The position numbers were made by a program, and so were the translations under genes. Positions 7,710 through 16,392 of a DNA stretch of 64,000 nucleotides are shown here, one piece after another (the stretch's first letter is position 1; each line of letters opens with the position of its first letter). Source of the stretch: Cyanobacteriota bacterium (GTDB taxonomy: Bacteria; Cyanobacteriota; Cyanobacteriia; PCC-6307; Cyanobiaceae). The stretch is from positions 1 to 64,000 of the forward strand of contig JAPLIB010000084.1 of NCBI GenBank assembly GCA_026389335.1. Reading direction: 5' to 3'. The notes beneath the pieces were generated by a model. That model made no database searches. It had not been told where the DNA came from and saw nothing but the letters and a program-made list of their open reading frames with translations.

Positions 7710-8432
7710 CGGGGCAGCGGGAGACAGAGGCGTCGGCAGAGCACCTTGATCATCGCAGTCTTTCGCAGGAAAACCCGTGCCGCTAGCGATCGGTGCGTAG
7801 ACGCTGGTTGAACGTTGGATGCAAAGGCAGCGTGGCCGGCTCCAACTCCGTTCAAACCCAGCCTGGATCTGCTGGAGCTCACTGCTAGGCAGCCCAAGGC
7901 GGGTCAACCTCTGGCCCTGTTGCCAACCACACGCTGCCGCTGAATCCTGAGTGGGCGGGTGGAGTAACAGCGGTCAACCGTGGCCGATACAGGTTTTCAA
8001 CGGTTTCTTAGGCCGAAAAACCGGAGTTGCCGGACAGGCCATGGAGGTGGAGGACGGCGCTCGTCGTGGCCGTCTCCCTGAGCGAGGCCGATGCCCCCAT
8101 CAGCCACGCCCTGGCCCGAAGCGCTCTTGCTCGCGATCGATCAGCCCGCGGTTGCAGGCTTCTGTTGGCTTCGCCACCTCAAGCCCCGCTTGACCATGGC
8201 CTGGCGTTGCATGGGTTGGCTGCGGCTGCTCCCCCGGCCTGAGCTGCTTGCAGCCACCCGGCTCCACGCCGAACCGATACTCTGCCCGGGCCCTGCACCG
8301 TCCGCTCTCCACGCTCGCCAGCCATCGCAGCTCAGTTCTGATACCTGCTGAGCGCTCCTGACTGCCCCCGCTGAGATCGACACCCCTGCTCCTCTGGATC
8401 CAGCTCCTTTGGTTGCCCCGTCCCCTGACACC
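7710..8432. other. Long divergent intergenic region
   Basis: About 720 nt separate the kinase-WYL gene and the GMC oxidoreductase, which are transcribed away from each other. Several ORFs occur in both directions, but none has recognisable motifs. Promoters for both flanking genes are expected here; I could not pick convincing -35/-10 pairs. Confidence 0.4.
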
Positions 8433-10067
8433 ATGACTTTTGATGCGGTTGTCGTCGGCGCTGGCGCCAACGGCTCGGTGGCTGCCATGGTGCTGGCCGA
8501 AGCGGGGATGCGCGTGCTGCTGCTGGAGGCGGGGCCTGCATTGACGCCGGGCCAGGCCCGCGGCAACGAACCACTGGACAGCCTGCGACGCCTTGCCCAT
8601 CTCGCCAGCGGCCGCCATCGCAGCCAGGCCAACCATCCCGGTTACTGGAAACACAATCCGGAGCTGTTCATCGATGAACGGCTCCATCCCTACACCACGC
8701 CTCCAGATCAGCCGTTTCTGTGGACCCGTGGCCGCCAGGTGGGCGGCAAAAGCCTCACCTGGGGTGGCATCACCCTGCGGCTCTCACCGACGGAGTTCCG
8801 CGCCGCTGATCGGGACGGCCATGGTCCTTGCTGGCCCATTGGCAGTGCCGAGCTGGCCCCGTTCTATGGCCGCCTTGAACGCCTGCTCGGCATCCATGGC
8901 CATGCCGATGGACTGCCCCAACTGCCGGATGGGGAGTTCCTGCCGCCCCTGCCCCTCACCCCCGGCGAAGCCCATCTACGGCGGGCCATCGGCCGGGAGC
9001 TGGATCTGCCGCTGATCCATTCCCGGGGTTTTGCACTGTCCCAGCCCACGGCCAGCCAACCGTGGCCCCGCTCCAGTGCCCAGGGGGTGACGCTGGCCAG
9101 GGCTTTGGCTACGGGCAGGGTGCGGTTGCGCCCCAACGCGCTGGTGAGCCATCTGCAGATGAAGACCGGCGAGGACCGGGCTGAGGCCGTGGTGCTGATC
9201 GATACCTGCAGTGGTCAGATGGAGCGGGTGGCGGCCCCGTTGGTGGTGCTCTGTGCCTCCACGATCGAGTCGGTGCGCATCCTGCTGAACTCGCAGGAGG
9301 GCCAGCAGAGCGGCGGCCTGATCGATCCCTCCGGTTGCCTGGGCCACTACCTGATGGATCACATTTCCACCTGCCGCTTCTTTTCGATTCCAGACCTCGC
9401 CAGACCCGAAGGTCCCGTGGAGCTTTCCGGAGCAGGTAGCTGCTTCATCCCCAATACGGTCAATCTGCAGGGCAACGACGGGCTTGGCTTTCAGCGGGGC
9501 TACGGGATCTGGACCGCGCTGCAGCGCTTCGATCCACCGCGGCCGCTGCAACGCCGTCCGCAGGACGCCACTGGCTTCCTGATTGCCCATGGCGAGGTGC
9601 TGCCCGAGGCCAGCAATCGCATCAGCCTCGATCACAGGGTGCGCGATCACTGGGGCCTGCCGGTGCCCCACATCAGCTGCCGCTGGGGCAGCAATGAGAG
9701 CGCCATGGTGGCCCACATGCATGGCCGCATGGAGGCCGTGGTGGCTGCTGCCGGCGGGACGATCCGGCCGCTGGCAGACCTGTTCAGATTGCCATTGCTG
9801 GAACCGCTGATCTTGCGCACTGCAGCGGTGCGGCCGGAGGTGCCTCCGCCTGGCTACTACATCCATGAGTTGGGCGGAGCCCGCATGTCGAGCGATCGGG
9901 CGGGCGGCGTCGTTGATGCCTGGAACCGCTGCTGGGGCGCCCGCAATGTGTTGGTCACCGACGGCGCCTGCTGGCCGAGTGCCGGTTGGCAGAGCCCGAC
10001 GCTGACGGAGATGGCCGTGACCTGGCGCGCCTGTGCCGCCGCCGCTGCGGCCATGGCCCAGGCGTAG
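8433..10067 (+). CDS. GMC-family FAD oxidoreductase
   Basis: The start is the ATG at 8433 (MTFDAVVVGAG), giving 544 residues. The N-terminal Rossmann motif GAGANGSVAAMVLAEAGMRVLLLEAG binds FAD. GGKSLTWGGITLR matches the second GMC signature (flavin attachment loop). The C-terminus IHELGGARMSS, then NVLVTDGACWPSAGWQSPTLT, matches the conserved GMC C-terminal motif, with QSPT where most members have NPT. GMC enzymes oxidise alcohols, sugars or choline; the substrate here is unknown. No signal peptide is seen, so it is probably cytoplasmic. It is a single gene, followed about 160 nt later by an intrinsic terminator. Confidence 0.85.
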   Translation: MTFDAVVVGAGANGSVAAMVLAEAGMRVLLLEAGPALTPGQARGNEPLDSLRRLAHLASGRHRSQANHPGYWKHNPELFIDERLHPYTTPPDQPFLWTRGRQVGGKSLTWGGITLRLSPTEFRAADRDGHGPCWPIGSAELAPFYGRLERLLGIHGHADGLPQLPDGEFLPPLPLTPGEAHLRRAIGRELDLPLIHSRGFALSQPTASQPWPRSSAQGVTLARALATGRVRLRPNALVSHLQMKTGEDRAEAVVLIDTCSGQMERVAAPLVVLCASTIESVRILLNSQEGQQSGGLIDPSGCLGHYLMDHISTCRFFSIPDLARPEGPVELSGAGSCFIPNTVNLQGNDGLGFQRGYGIWTALQRFDPPRPLQRRPQDATGFLIAHGEVLPEASNRISLDHRVRDHWGLPVPHISCRWGSNESAMVAHMHGRMEAVVAAAGGTIRPLADLFRLPLLEPLILRTAAVRPEVPPPGYYIHELGGARMSSDRAGGVVDAWNRCWGARNVLVTDGACWPSAGWQSPTLTEMAVTWRACAAAAAAMAQA

Positions 10068-10227
10068 CCATGCATCAGGCGTAACCATGCACCAGGCCTG
10101 GTCGCTGGGCGGACTGTCAGCTATTACCCATCAAGGGCTCAGCTGGTGTCAACGACAACATTCCGCGCCAACCTCCCTGATCACAATGACGAGGCGACCT
10201 TTCACAGGGTCGGGCAAGGGAGTACAT

Positions 10228-10258
10228 AGCGAGGGTTGGCCCCCTCGCTTTTTTTTTG
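10228..10258 (+). terminator. Rho-independent terminator
   Basis: An 8-bp stem AGCGAGGG / CCCTCGCT with a 6-nt loop is followed by nine T residues. It lies 160 nt after the GMC gene and is oriented to end plus-strand transcription. Confidence 0.85.
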
Positions 10259-10330
10259 GTCTGCGCTCCAACCGGGCCTCAGCGTCTCGAGCCAGTTCCA
10301 CACAGGACCGCAGCGCCGCATCTGTTCGCC

Positions 10331-10395
10331 GATCTCGATCCCCGATTTCGATCCCCGATCTCGATTGCCGCCCTCAATCCCCGCTCTCGATTGCC
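10331..10395. repeat. 13-bp tandem repeat, five copies
   Basis: Five consecutive 13-bp units (GATCTCGATCCCC, GATTTCGATCCCC, GATCTCGATTGCC, GCCCTCAATCCCC, GCTCTCGATTGCC) fill 65 bp of intergenic DNA just after the terminator. Since 13 is not a multiple of three, the array is not coding. The rest of the 10068-10544 gap shows no gene. Confidence 0.85.
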
Positions 10396-10544
10396 GGCTG
10401 CTTCTGGGGTGGTGTCAGGCCAGGCGTCTTGCCGTGGTGGACCACCACCCAATCTGTATTCACGCACGCAGCGGCGTCAGGCCCATTCCTGGTTCGGCGA
10501 CTGGGGGCGCCATGCTTGGACTGGCTCCAGCCCAAGGCCTGCTT

Positions 10545-10859
10545 TCACTGCAGGCGCGTCAACACGCGGAAACGCTTTAGCCATTGGTTGACCCGTCGCC
10601 GCAGCCGCGGCGGCACCTCCTGCACCAGTTGGCCCAGCTCCCGCGCCGCCAGCCGATGCAGGCAGCGCACATCCACCGACCAGAGCACCTCTGCTTCGCG
10701 AATCAGTCGCGCCCAGCTGCGGGCAGCCTGCCAGCGGCGCAGGCCCGGACCCAGGGAGCACCCCGGCGGTATCGAACTGGCTGGTGGCCTGGGGAGCATG
10801 GGTCGGGAAACCCGGCGATCTGCCCCAGCTTGGCCAGACTTCGCCTTGCTGGCAGCCAT
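10545..10859 (-). CDS. Conserved hypothetical basic protein
   Basis: The protein has 104 residues. The C-terminal 65 (RWQAARSWARLIREAEVLWS, then LHRLAARELGQLVQEVPPRL and RRVNQWLKRF) are rich in Arg, Leu and Trp and read as amphipathic helices, unlike the Ser/Pro-rich N-terminus. The true start may be an internal one. The regular helical pattern suggests a real protein, but the family is unknown. It lies 81 nt downstream of the exonuclease gene on the same strand and may share its transcript. Confidence 0.5.
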   Translation of the reverse strand: MAASKAKSGQAGADRRVSRPMLPRPPASSIPPGCSLGPGLRRWQAARSWARLIREAEVLWSVDVRCLHRLAARELGQLVQEVPPRLRRRVNQWLKRFRVLTRLQ

Positions 10860-10940
10860 GGTCCGGCTCGCTGGCCTGGCTCGCTGGTCTGGCTCCCTGT
10901 TGTTGTTGTTGGCGAGCGAGTGCCTGGCCGTAGGTGATGT

Positions 10941-12377
10941 TCAGGCCGTGCGCGGCAGCACCCCGTCCAATGGATCCACGGGTTCGACAACAAAGGAGAG
11001 CGATTCCACCTCCCGCTCGCTCAAGCGCCGGCACCAGGCACCACGCACCGGTTCATTCCAGCGGAAGCCAGCCTCCTTGGCCCGATGGCGCTCGGCATAG
11101 CCGAGACAGGCGCGATAGAGGCGGCGGGGCTCCAGGGCCAACTGCAGCAGCAGCTCCAGATCGGGCGACCGTTCAAACACCTGAATCAGATAAATGCAAT
11201 CAGTGAGGGCCCGATGGGCGGCCCAGACCGGGATGCCATAGGCCAGGGCCAGATCCCGCACCGACGGGGTGGCCCGCAAGTGGCGCTCAGCGGGCCAGCG
11301 GATGTCCTCCATCGAACAGATCCAGGGTTTGGTCAAGGGCGGCAGGGGGCCGTGACCGAACCACTGGCGATCGAAGCTGACGTTATGGGCGACCACGGCA
11401 TCGGCTGCCGCCACCATGGCCTCGAAACAGGTCAGGCCGGCCTGCCAGGGCTGGTTCAGCCGACTCACCTCAGCGGCGATGCCATTGATCGGTTCCGCCG
11501 GATTGCTGGGGCAGGGCAGTAGGAACGACACCTGCATCAGCACCGCCCGGCTGGGCACATGAAACAGCACGGCCCCCACCTCGATGCATTGCCCCTGGTC
11601 GCGGCTGAGGGCCGTGGTTTCGGTGTCCAGCACCAGCAACCGTTCCGGGCAGCTGGGCAGGGAAAGCCCTGGGGACGCCGCCAGCGGGGTGGGGGCCAGC
11701 ACCGGCACGGTCAGCATCGGCACGGCCAGCATCGCCGCGGAAGGCGATGCGGTAGTTGGTGCGGCTGCGGCTGCGGTCTGGGAGCGGCCCCCACGCCGGG
11801 CTGGGGGCTCAGCTGCCGGCTCCGGGGGCTGAAAAGCGAGGGATAGATCAGGGGCAGGAACGGATTGCAGCGGGCCGCCAGCTCCGCAGCCGCCATCCAG
11901 GGATCTTTGATCCTCGGATCTGTGATCCTCGGATCTGTGATCCACCGCTCCCTGGACCAGGGCCCTGGCTGTCGCTGCCACGGCAGCCAGGGGCTGAGGA
12001 GCGGAAGGCCTGGAGGCCACGGGCGGGGACTCAGCCCGTGCCGACTCCACTGAGGCCGAGGTCACTGGCTTAGGTGGCACGGCTTGGGATGACTCAGCTG
12101 TGGATGGCACGGTGGCGGATCGAAGCGAGGCCGCGGGCTCGGAATCCGCTGCGGTGCTCTCCGGGGAGTCGGTGTCGAGCGCCGGGCGCGCCGGTGGGGG
12201 CAAAGGCTGCGAGGGCAGGTCCTGGGCCGCTGCCGGGCCGGGTGGCGGCGATGGTTCAGCGGCTGGAGGCCGCGGTCGCTCGGCCGCCGGGCCCTGGCCC
12301 TGATCGCTTGCGGGGCTGGCCGCGTCGATCAGGGCCAATAGATCAGGTTGTTCCCAGAAGCTGGCTTGCTCCGCCAT
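10941..12377 (-). CDS. DnaQ-like 3'-5' exonuclease with long low-complexity N-terminus
   Basis: The start at MAEQASFWEQPDLLALIDAA gives 478 residues. Residues 1 to about 245 are Ala/Pro/Ser-rich low complexity, including the tandem peptide HRSEDHRSEDQRS. Residues about 250-410 are a DEDD-family exonuclease: LLVLDTETTAL (DxE motif), IEVGAVLF, INGI, VVAHNVSFDRQWF and the final AHRALTDCIYL (HxxxxD, DEDDh type). The C-terminal YAERHRAKEAGFRW, then RLSEREV is a tail seen in stand-alone epsilon-like exonucleases. It should remove nucleotides from 3' ends of DNA or RNA. It is a stand-alone protein, not fused to a polymerase. The N-terminus carries two separate 15-bp repeat arrays. Confidence 0.85.
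   Translation of the reverse strand: MAEQASFWEQPDLLALIDAASPASDQGQGPAAERPRPPAAEPSPPPGPAAAQDLPSQPLPPPARPALDTDSPESTAADSEPAASLRSATVPSTAESSQAVPPKPVTSASVESARAESPPVASRPSAPQPLAAVAATARALVQGAVDHRSEDHRSEDQRSLDGGCGAGGPLQSVPAPDLSLAFQPPEPAAEPPARRGGRSQTAAAAAPTTASPSAAMLAVPMLTVPVLAPTPLAASPGLSLPSCPERLLVLDTETTALSRDQGQCIEVGAVLFHVPSRAVLMQVSFLLPCPSNPAEPINGIAAEVSRLNQPWQAGLTCFEAMVAAADAVVAHNVSFDRQWFGHGPLPPLTKPWICSMEDIRWPAERHLRATPSVRDLALAYGIPVWAAHRALTDCIYLIQVFERSPDLELLLQLALEPRRLYRACLGYAERHRAKEAGFRWNEPVRGAWCRRLSEREVESLSFVVEPVDPLDGVLPRTA
11698..11727. repeat. 15-bp tandem repeat in the exonuclease gene
   Basis: AGCACCGGCACGGTC is followed by AGCATCGGCACGGCC, then a partial third copy. It encodes the MLAVPMLTVPVLAP-type peptide just before the exonuclease domain. 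Confidence 0.75.
11901..11945. repeat. 15-bp tandem repeat, three copies, in the exonuclease gene
   Basis: GGATCTTTGATCCTC, GGATCTGTGATCCTC, GGATCTGTGATCCAC: three units differing at only a few bases. On the minus strand they encode the HRSED-type pentapeptide repeat. Confidence 0.9.
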
Positions 12378-12474
12378 GGCCCACCGCTCGACACCTCCCA
12401 TCGTCCCAGCTGACGCAAATGACAAAGCGTCGGCGCCGCCCTCTCCTTAGGGTTGAGCTTCTGATTCTGGATCC

Positions 12475-12954
12475 ATGCCCAGCTCCCTGGCCAGCGGTGA
12501 TCGCGCCCCCCAGATTGCCCTGGTCGATGCCAACGGGGTGGAGCGCCGCAGCGAGGCCCTCGCCGGCAAGGCCCTGGTGCTGTTTTTTTATCCCAAGGAC
12601 GACACCCCCGGCTGCACGATGGAGGCCTGCGCCTTCCGCGACAGCTACAGCGATCTGCAGGCCCTGGGGGCCGAGGTGTGGGGGGTGAGCGGTGATGACG
12701 CCGGCAGCCATCGCCGCTTCGCCAGCAAGCACCAGCTGTGCTTTCCGCTGTTGGTGGACAAGGGCAACGGCCTGCGTAAGGCCTTCGGTGTGCCCAGTGT
12801 GCTCGGGCTGCTGCCGGGTCGGGTCACCTATGTGATCGACGGCGCCGGCGTGATTCGCCATGTGTTCAACAACCTGCTGGATGGGCCGGCCCATCGCCGC
12901 GAGGCCCTGGCGGTGCTGCGGCAGCTGCGGGATGAAGCGGGTACGGATGGCTGA
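12475..12954 (+). CDS. bcp: Peroxiredoxin, Bcp/PrxQ type
   Basis: The protein has 159 residues, typical of the family. The thioredoxin fold carries FFYPKDDTPGCTMEACAFRD, with the peroxidatic Cys followed five residues later by the resolving Cys (PGCTxxxC), the PrxQ arrangement. FGV, then GRVTYVIDGAGVIRHVF completes the domain. It reduces H2O2 and lipid hydroperoxides with thioredoxin as donor. No transit or signal sequence is seen. It overlaps the DUF1350 gene by 8 nt, so the two are probably co-translated. Confidence 0.92.
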   Translation: MPSSLASGDRAPQIALVDANGVERRSEALAGKALVLFFYPKDDTPGCTMEACAFRDSYSDLQALGAEVWGVSGDDAGSHRRFASKHQLCFPLLVDKGNGLRKAFGVPSVLGLLPGRVTYVIDGAGVIRHVFNNLLDGPAHRREALAVLRQLRDEAGTDG

Positions 12955-13717
12955 AACCACGGACTGGTTTCAACGGGGTCCGCTCTGGTGTCTTGAACCG
13001 GCCAACGCTGACCTCCATGGCCCGGGCCGTGCCGACCGGCTGGAGTTCATCGGCGGCAGCTACCTCGCCGCCACCCCCCAGCTCAGTTACCGGCGCCTGC
13101 TGGAGGCCTTCAGCCTGCAGGGCTGGAGTGTGCGGGCCTGGAGTTATGTGCCGGGTTTTGATCATCAGAGCCAGGCCAATGAGGCCTGGCGCGCCCTGCG
13201 CCGCGATCGCCTGCAGGGCGAGGCGGCACCCGAGCCTGGCCAGCGGGTGCTGCGCCTGGGCCACAGCCTTGGCTGCAAGCTGCATCTGCTCGCCCCCGAC
13301 GGCGGCAGGGGCTGCGTTGGCCTGACGGCCCTCAGTTTCAATAACTTTTCGGCTGAGCGTTCGGTGCCCCTGCTGGCCGAGATGGGCCAGCAGTTTGGCT
13401 TTCGCAGTGAGTTCAGCCCTTCGCCGCAGGAAACTCTGCGCCAGGTGAGCAGCGACTACCAGCAACCCCGCAACCTGCTGGTGCGCTTCCGCCGCGATGA
13501 GCTCGACCAGAGCCCCAGGCTGCTGGAGGCCCTGGGGCGCCGCAGCCAGGATGCCAGTGAACTGCTGGAGTTGCCCGGTGATCACCTCACCCCGGCCAGT
13601 GCCGGTCTGCGCCGCCAACTGCTGGGGGCCTGGGCGGATGATCCCTCCAGGCAGCGCCAGATGGAACGGCTGGTGGAAACGATCAGCGGCTGGGGTCGCG
13701 AGCCGAAACGGGGTTGA
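12947..13717 (+). CDS. DUF1350 family protein (alpha/beta-hydrolase-like)
   Basis: The start at MAETTDWFQRG (12947) gives 256 residues; it overlaps the end of bcp by 8 nt, and the longer track start at 12860 is an artefact. The sequence RLEFIGGSYLAATPQLSYRRLL, WSYVPGFDHQSQANEAW and LRLGHSLGCKLHLL is typical of DUF1350, found in cyanobacteria and plastids. GHSLG resembles the nucleophile elbow of alpha/beta hydrolases. The function is not established. Cytoplasmic by sequence. Confidence 0.85.
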   Translation: MAETTDWFQRGPLWCLEPANADLHGPGRADRLEFIGGSYLAATPQLSYRRLLEAFSLQGWSVRAWSYVPGFDHQSQANEAWRALRRDRLQGEAAPEPGQRVLRLGHSLGCKLHLLAPDGGRGCVGLTALSFNNFSAERSVPLLAEMGQQFGFRSEFSPSPQETLRQVSSDYQQPRNLLVRFRRDELDQSPRLLEALGRRSQDASELLELPGDHLTPASAGLRRQLLGAWADDPSRQRQMERLVETISGWGREPKRG

Positions 13718-13769
13718 GCGCAGCCTGGTGTGAGCCCCGAAGCGCCGCCGTGCAGCCTGGTTTCAAGGC

Positions 13770-13801
13770 CGATCGCCAAAGGCGATCAGCTTTGGCGATC
13801 G
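13770..13801. repeat. Perfect 12-bp inverted repeat built on GCGATCGC-like words
   Basis: CGATCGCCAAAG and CTTTGGCGATCG flank an 8-nt loop (GCGATCAG) between the DUF1350 and DUF805 genes. No T-tract follows, so it is not a classic terminator. One arm contains the HIP1 octamer GCGATCGC, which is common in cyanobacteria. Confidence 0.7.
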
Positions 13802-13915
13802 CTGGACCTTCGGCCCGTGGCAAGGCTCAGGCCCCTGAAGAAGCAACCCGAAACGCTGCTTGCCATTGACTGCTTGAAGGCTTGCCAGCATCCTTAGTGG
13901 GAATCACTGTTCACC

Positions 13916-14242
13916 ATGAACTCTTTGATCGACGCCTTCAGCGCTGCCTGGAGCCGCTCTTTTGACTACAGCGGCCGCTCCAAACGCGGCGATTATTGGT
14001 GGTTCGTGCTGGCCAACGCGATCATCTCGGTGGTGCTGCTGGTTCTCAGCCAAGTGGCCGATCTTTTCGGCGCGATCTACACGATCTGGGCTGTGGCCAG
14101 CATCGTTCCCTCCCTGTCCTTGCTGGTGCGCCGTCTGCGCGACGTCGGCAAGGGCTGGGGTTGGATCTTCATCGGCCTGGTTCCGCTGATCGGCAGCATC
14201 TGGCTGATCTACCTCTTGGTTCAACCCTCCCTCGCCCTCTGA
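13916..14242 (+). CDS. DUF805 family inner-membrane protein
   Basis: The protein has 108 residues with the DUF805 hallmarks: an N-terminal FDYSGRSKRGDYWWF (the FxGRxxRxxYW motif), a hydrophobic helix (ANAIISVVLLVLSQVADLF), the central ARRLxD-like element VRRLRDVGKGWG and a final helix GLVPLIGSIWLIYLLV. It has three or four membrane segments. The function is unknown. It stands alone, with AT-neutral non-coding DNA on both sides. Confidence 0.88.
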   Translation: MNSLIDAFSAAWSRSFDYSGRSKRGDYWWFVLANAIISVVLLVLSQVADLFGAIYTIWAVASIVPSLSLLVRRLRDVGKGWGWIFIGLVPLIGSIWLIYLLVQPSLAL

Positions 14243-14651
14243 GGCGTGGCGGGGGCTGTGGCCGCCGAGTGGATCCAGGGGGGAGGCGGACTTGTCTGGG
14301 CGGCCACGGGCTGATGGTTCCCGTCGGCCTCAGGACTCAAGACCTGTGGGTATGACTCGCTATGCAGCTCACCCTGGCCTCAGGACCCACGACCCCCAGG
14401 CAAAGGATGGGCTGGGCAAGGGGTGGACTTTGCCTCCAGCAATGGGAGATGGGAACTCGCCTGAGAAGCCACACGATTGCCGTGCGCATCGCTTGGCCCT
14501 TTCAGGCTTCCTGGACGTAGCTCCCTGCCGGCAACCACCAGTGGAGGCTGCCGACAGGGAGTCTTGGTGGAGGGCTTTTTTACCGATGCCGATCAGTCCA
14601 AGGTCTTTGTGGAAGTCGTCGGCATGAATATAAAAGTATCCGCAGATGAAT
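14243..14651. other. Intergenic region with an imperfect inverted repeat
   Basis: No convincing gene is seen. At 14521-14561, CTCCCTGCCGGCA pairs with TGCCGACAGGGAG (13 bp, one mismatch). A run of T lies about 15 nt after it, so it might act as a weak terminator. Base composition shifts to AT-rich from about 14600 into the next genes, marking an island boundary. Confidence 0.5.
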
Positions 14652-15272
14652 TTAGAGCAATTTAACTTCGTCTACAGAATCAATAAAATCTAGTTCCAAA
14701 TTTTTGGCCGTTTTTTCCATATCTTTTATAGCTTTTCCGCTGTCATCAACGATTTTAACTTCCACGTCTTCGTAGAAGCTGCCCGCCTCTTTTTTGAGAT
14801 CCTTGGCGAGCGATTCTTCCCATTCGACTGTCTCATTTCTGGCACTGTAAGCAATTTCCGCTTCTTCCTGCTTGGCTGATTCTTTAGCCATTGACTCAAA
14901 CTCTGGCGCTTTTTCTCTTACCTTGCCAACACAAAATAAGTCTATTTTTTCTTGAATGTCTGCATTCTTTAGTAAAATGTCATCAAAAATATCTTCTTGA
15001 AGTTGGACTTTGATTTTATACTCTCCTTCTACTGTAATTTCATTGGCGAAATTGGCCTTGTCTTTGTCGACGCTATTCTTAATCAACTCTTTGTATCTGG
15101 CAGTGAGCTTTTTCGCCAAAGGGTTACGCAGTTCATTGTTTGTAATGCCGCTCTGAAATTTTGCCCAGCCTTCTGAATAGTCTTTCTTGAATTGTGCTGA
15201 GTTATTAATTTTTTTCAAGCATCGCCAAGTTACCTTTAAACTTGCCTTCAATGATTTGTTCGGCATAGGCAT
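14652..15272 (-). pseudogene. AT-rich 3' part of a frameshifted unknown gene
   Basis: This frame continues the upstream 331-aa ORF after a +1 shift in an A7 run near 15210-15217. Its own nominal start (MPMPNKSLK) is probably a shadow, and the true coding segment begins at about KINNSAQFKKDYSEGWAKF. About 190 residues are Lys/Glu-rich and likely helical (ELIKNSVDKDKANFANEI, KDMEKTAKNLELDFIDSV). Its AT-rich composition and codon use differ sharply from the neighbourhood, suggesting acquisition. No domain was recognised. If one A is removed from the run, one protein of roughly 515 residues results. Confidence 0.6.
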
Positions 15273-16200
15273 CGATTTGACGTTCGCTATCCCTGAGGAG
15301 ATCAGGGTTCTCTTTGAGGAGTTTTACGGTATGCTCTTTGAGGAGTTTTTTGATGTCAGATGATTGATGATAAAGTCTGGTAGTTTCGTTTTCCATCAGA
15401 TCTTTTCCATAGCTCTTAGTAAAAAGTTCCTGATGAGCGGTATTGAAGTCCAATGCTGTCTTCGCGATATCTTCATCGAAAATATTCCGAACATCTTTTT
15501 TGAGGGTGATTGCACCGCCTTCTTTCAACTGGTGTACCTCTGGAAAGGCTTCTCTCTTCAAGCGCTCGGCTTGGGCTTGGGGATCTTCTTGCACCACGTT
15601 CACCGCTTCCCTCTCGTCGCCCCTGGCTTCAGCATGTGCCATCTCGCTTCCCCTGACCACTTGACGCTCTACAACTACTTCCGCTGGTTGCCTGCACCTC
15701 TGATAAATCTTGTAGATGCCAAAGCAAACTATGGCCCCAGCCCCAGCCTCTGCTGTGTGGATCCCTACTTTTTTTATGTTCACGCCGCCGGCCCTGGCGT
15801 TGAGAACCTGAAGCTGCTCCTGGCGGGTTTGCTCAATTTTCAGAATCTCCTCCAACAGAACAGGATCGATCTCGTTGAGGTGATCGATCGCCTGCTGCAT
15901 GCCCTCGGGCTGGTCAGCCCTGGCGCTCGCTGTGGCCTGCAGCTGGGCATAGGTTGCGGCGTCCAGCTGCTGACGGCAGAGACTCTGCAAGGCCTCGACG
16001 AATTGGCGCCCGTCGTATCCCTCGTCCTCCAGCCACTGCAGCCAGCCGTTGAGGCTGTGGGATTCCGCCGCCGCTGTGGTGTGCAGTTCGTTGGAGATGG
16101 CAATCAGGCCATCGCCGAGGGCCACGATCGCCGCGGGGCTGAGGCGGGGCTCACCGCTGCTACTGGTGCTGGCTGGAGTCGGCAGGGCTGAGGTGGACAT
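15205..16200 (-). CDS. Unknown protein, 5' part of a frameshifted gene
   Basis: The protein has 331 residues, from MSTSALPTPAS to a TAA created in the A7 run (GNLAMLEKN-stop). The first 130 residues use GC-rich codons and look helical (SLNGWLQWLEDEGYDGRQFV, ALQSLCRQQLDAATYAQL). A moderately hydrophobic stretch, AEAGAGAIVCFGIYKIY (about 147-166), may cross or touch a membrane. The following Lys/Glu/Asp-rich part is progressively AT-rich and continues into the downstream frame. I do not recognise any domain. The mosaic composition suggests a native N-terminal domain joined to a foreign C-terminal one. It may be a pseudogene, a sequencing artefact, or expressed by slippage. Confidence 0.6.
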   Translation of the reverse strand: MSTSALPTPASTSSSGEPRLSPAAIVALGDGLIAISNELHTTAAAESHSLNGWLQWLEDEGYDGRQFVEALQSLCRQQLDAATYAQLQATASARADQPEGMQQAIDHLNEIDPVLLEEILKIEQTRQEQLQVLNARAGGVNIKKVGIHTAEAGAGAIVCFGIYKIYQRCRQPAEVVVERQVVRGSEMAHAEARGDEREAVNVVQEDPQAQAERLKREAFPEVHQLKEGGAITLKKDVRNIFDEDIAKTALDFNTAHQELFTKSYGKDLMENETTRLYHQSSDIKKLLKEHTVKLLKENPDLLRDSERQIDAYAEQIIEGKFKGNLAMLEKN

Positions 16201-16392
16201 GGTCGAATCCGCTCATTACTTGAATGCGATTTAAGCTGAGTACGGATTGATTTGACAAGCCCCGAACCTCCTGCCCAGACCGCCGAATCGGGCCCAGTCG
16301 GTTGGCCAATCGACCATGGCCTGAAGAGCAGGTGAATCGGCTATCAGCCGCCGCCGCCTGCTGTGGCGATGCCCTTATGGCGATGCCCCGGT

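Noticed and set aside
14477-14665. 62-aa ORF with VFVEVVGMNIKVSADEF
   Set aside because: Looks superficially protein-like but is short, has no ribosome-binding site, and overlaps the end of the AT-rich minus-strand gene.
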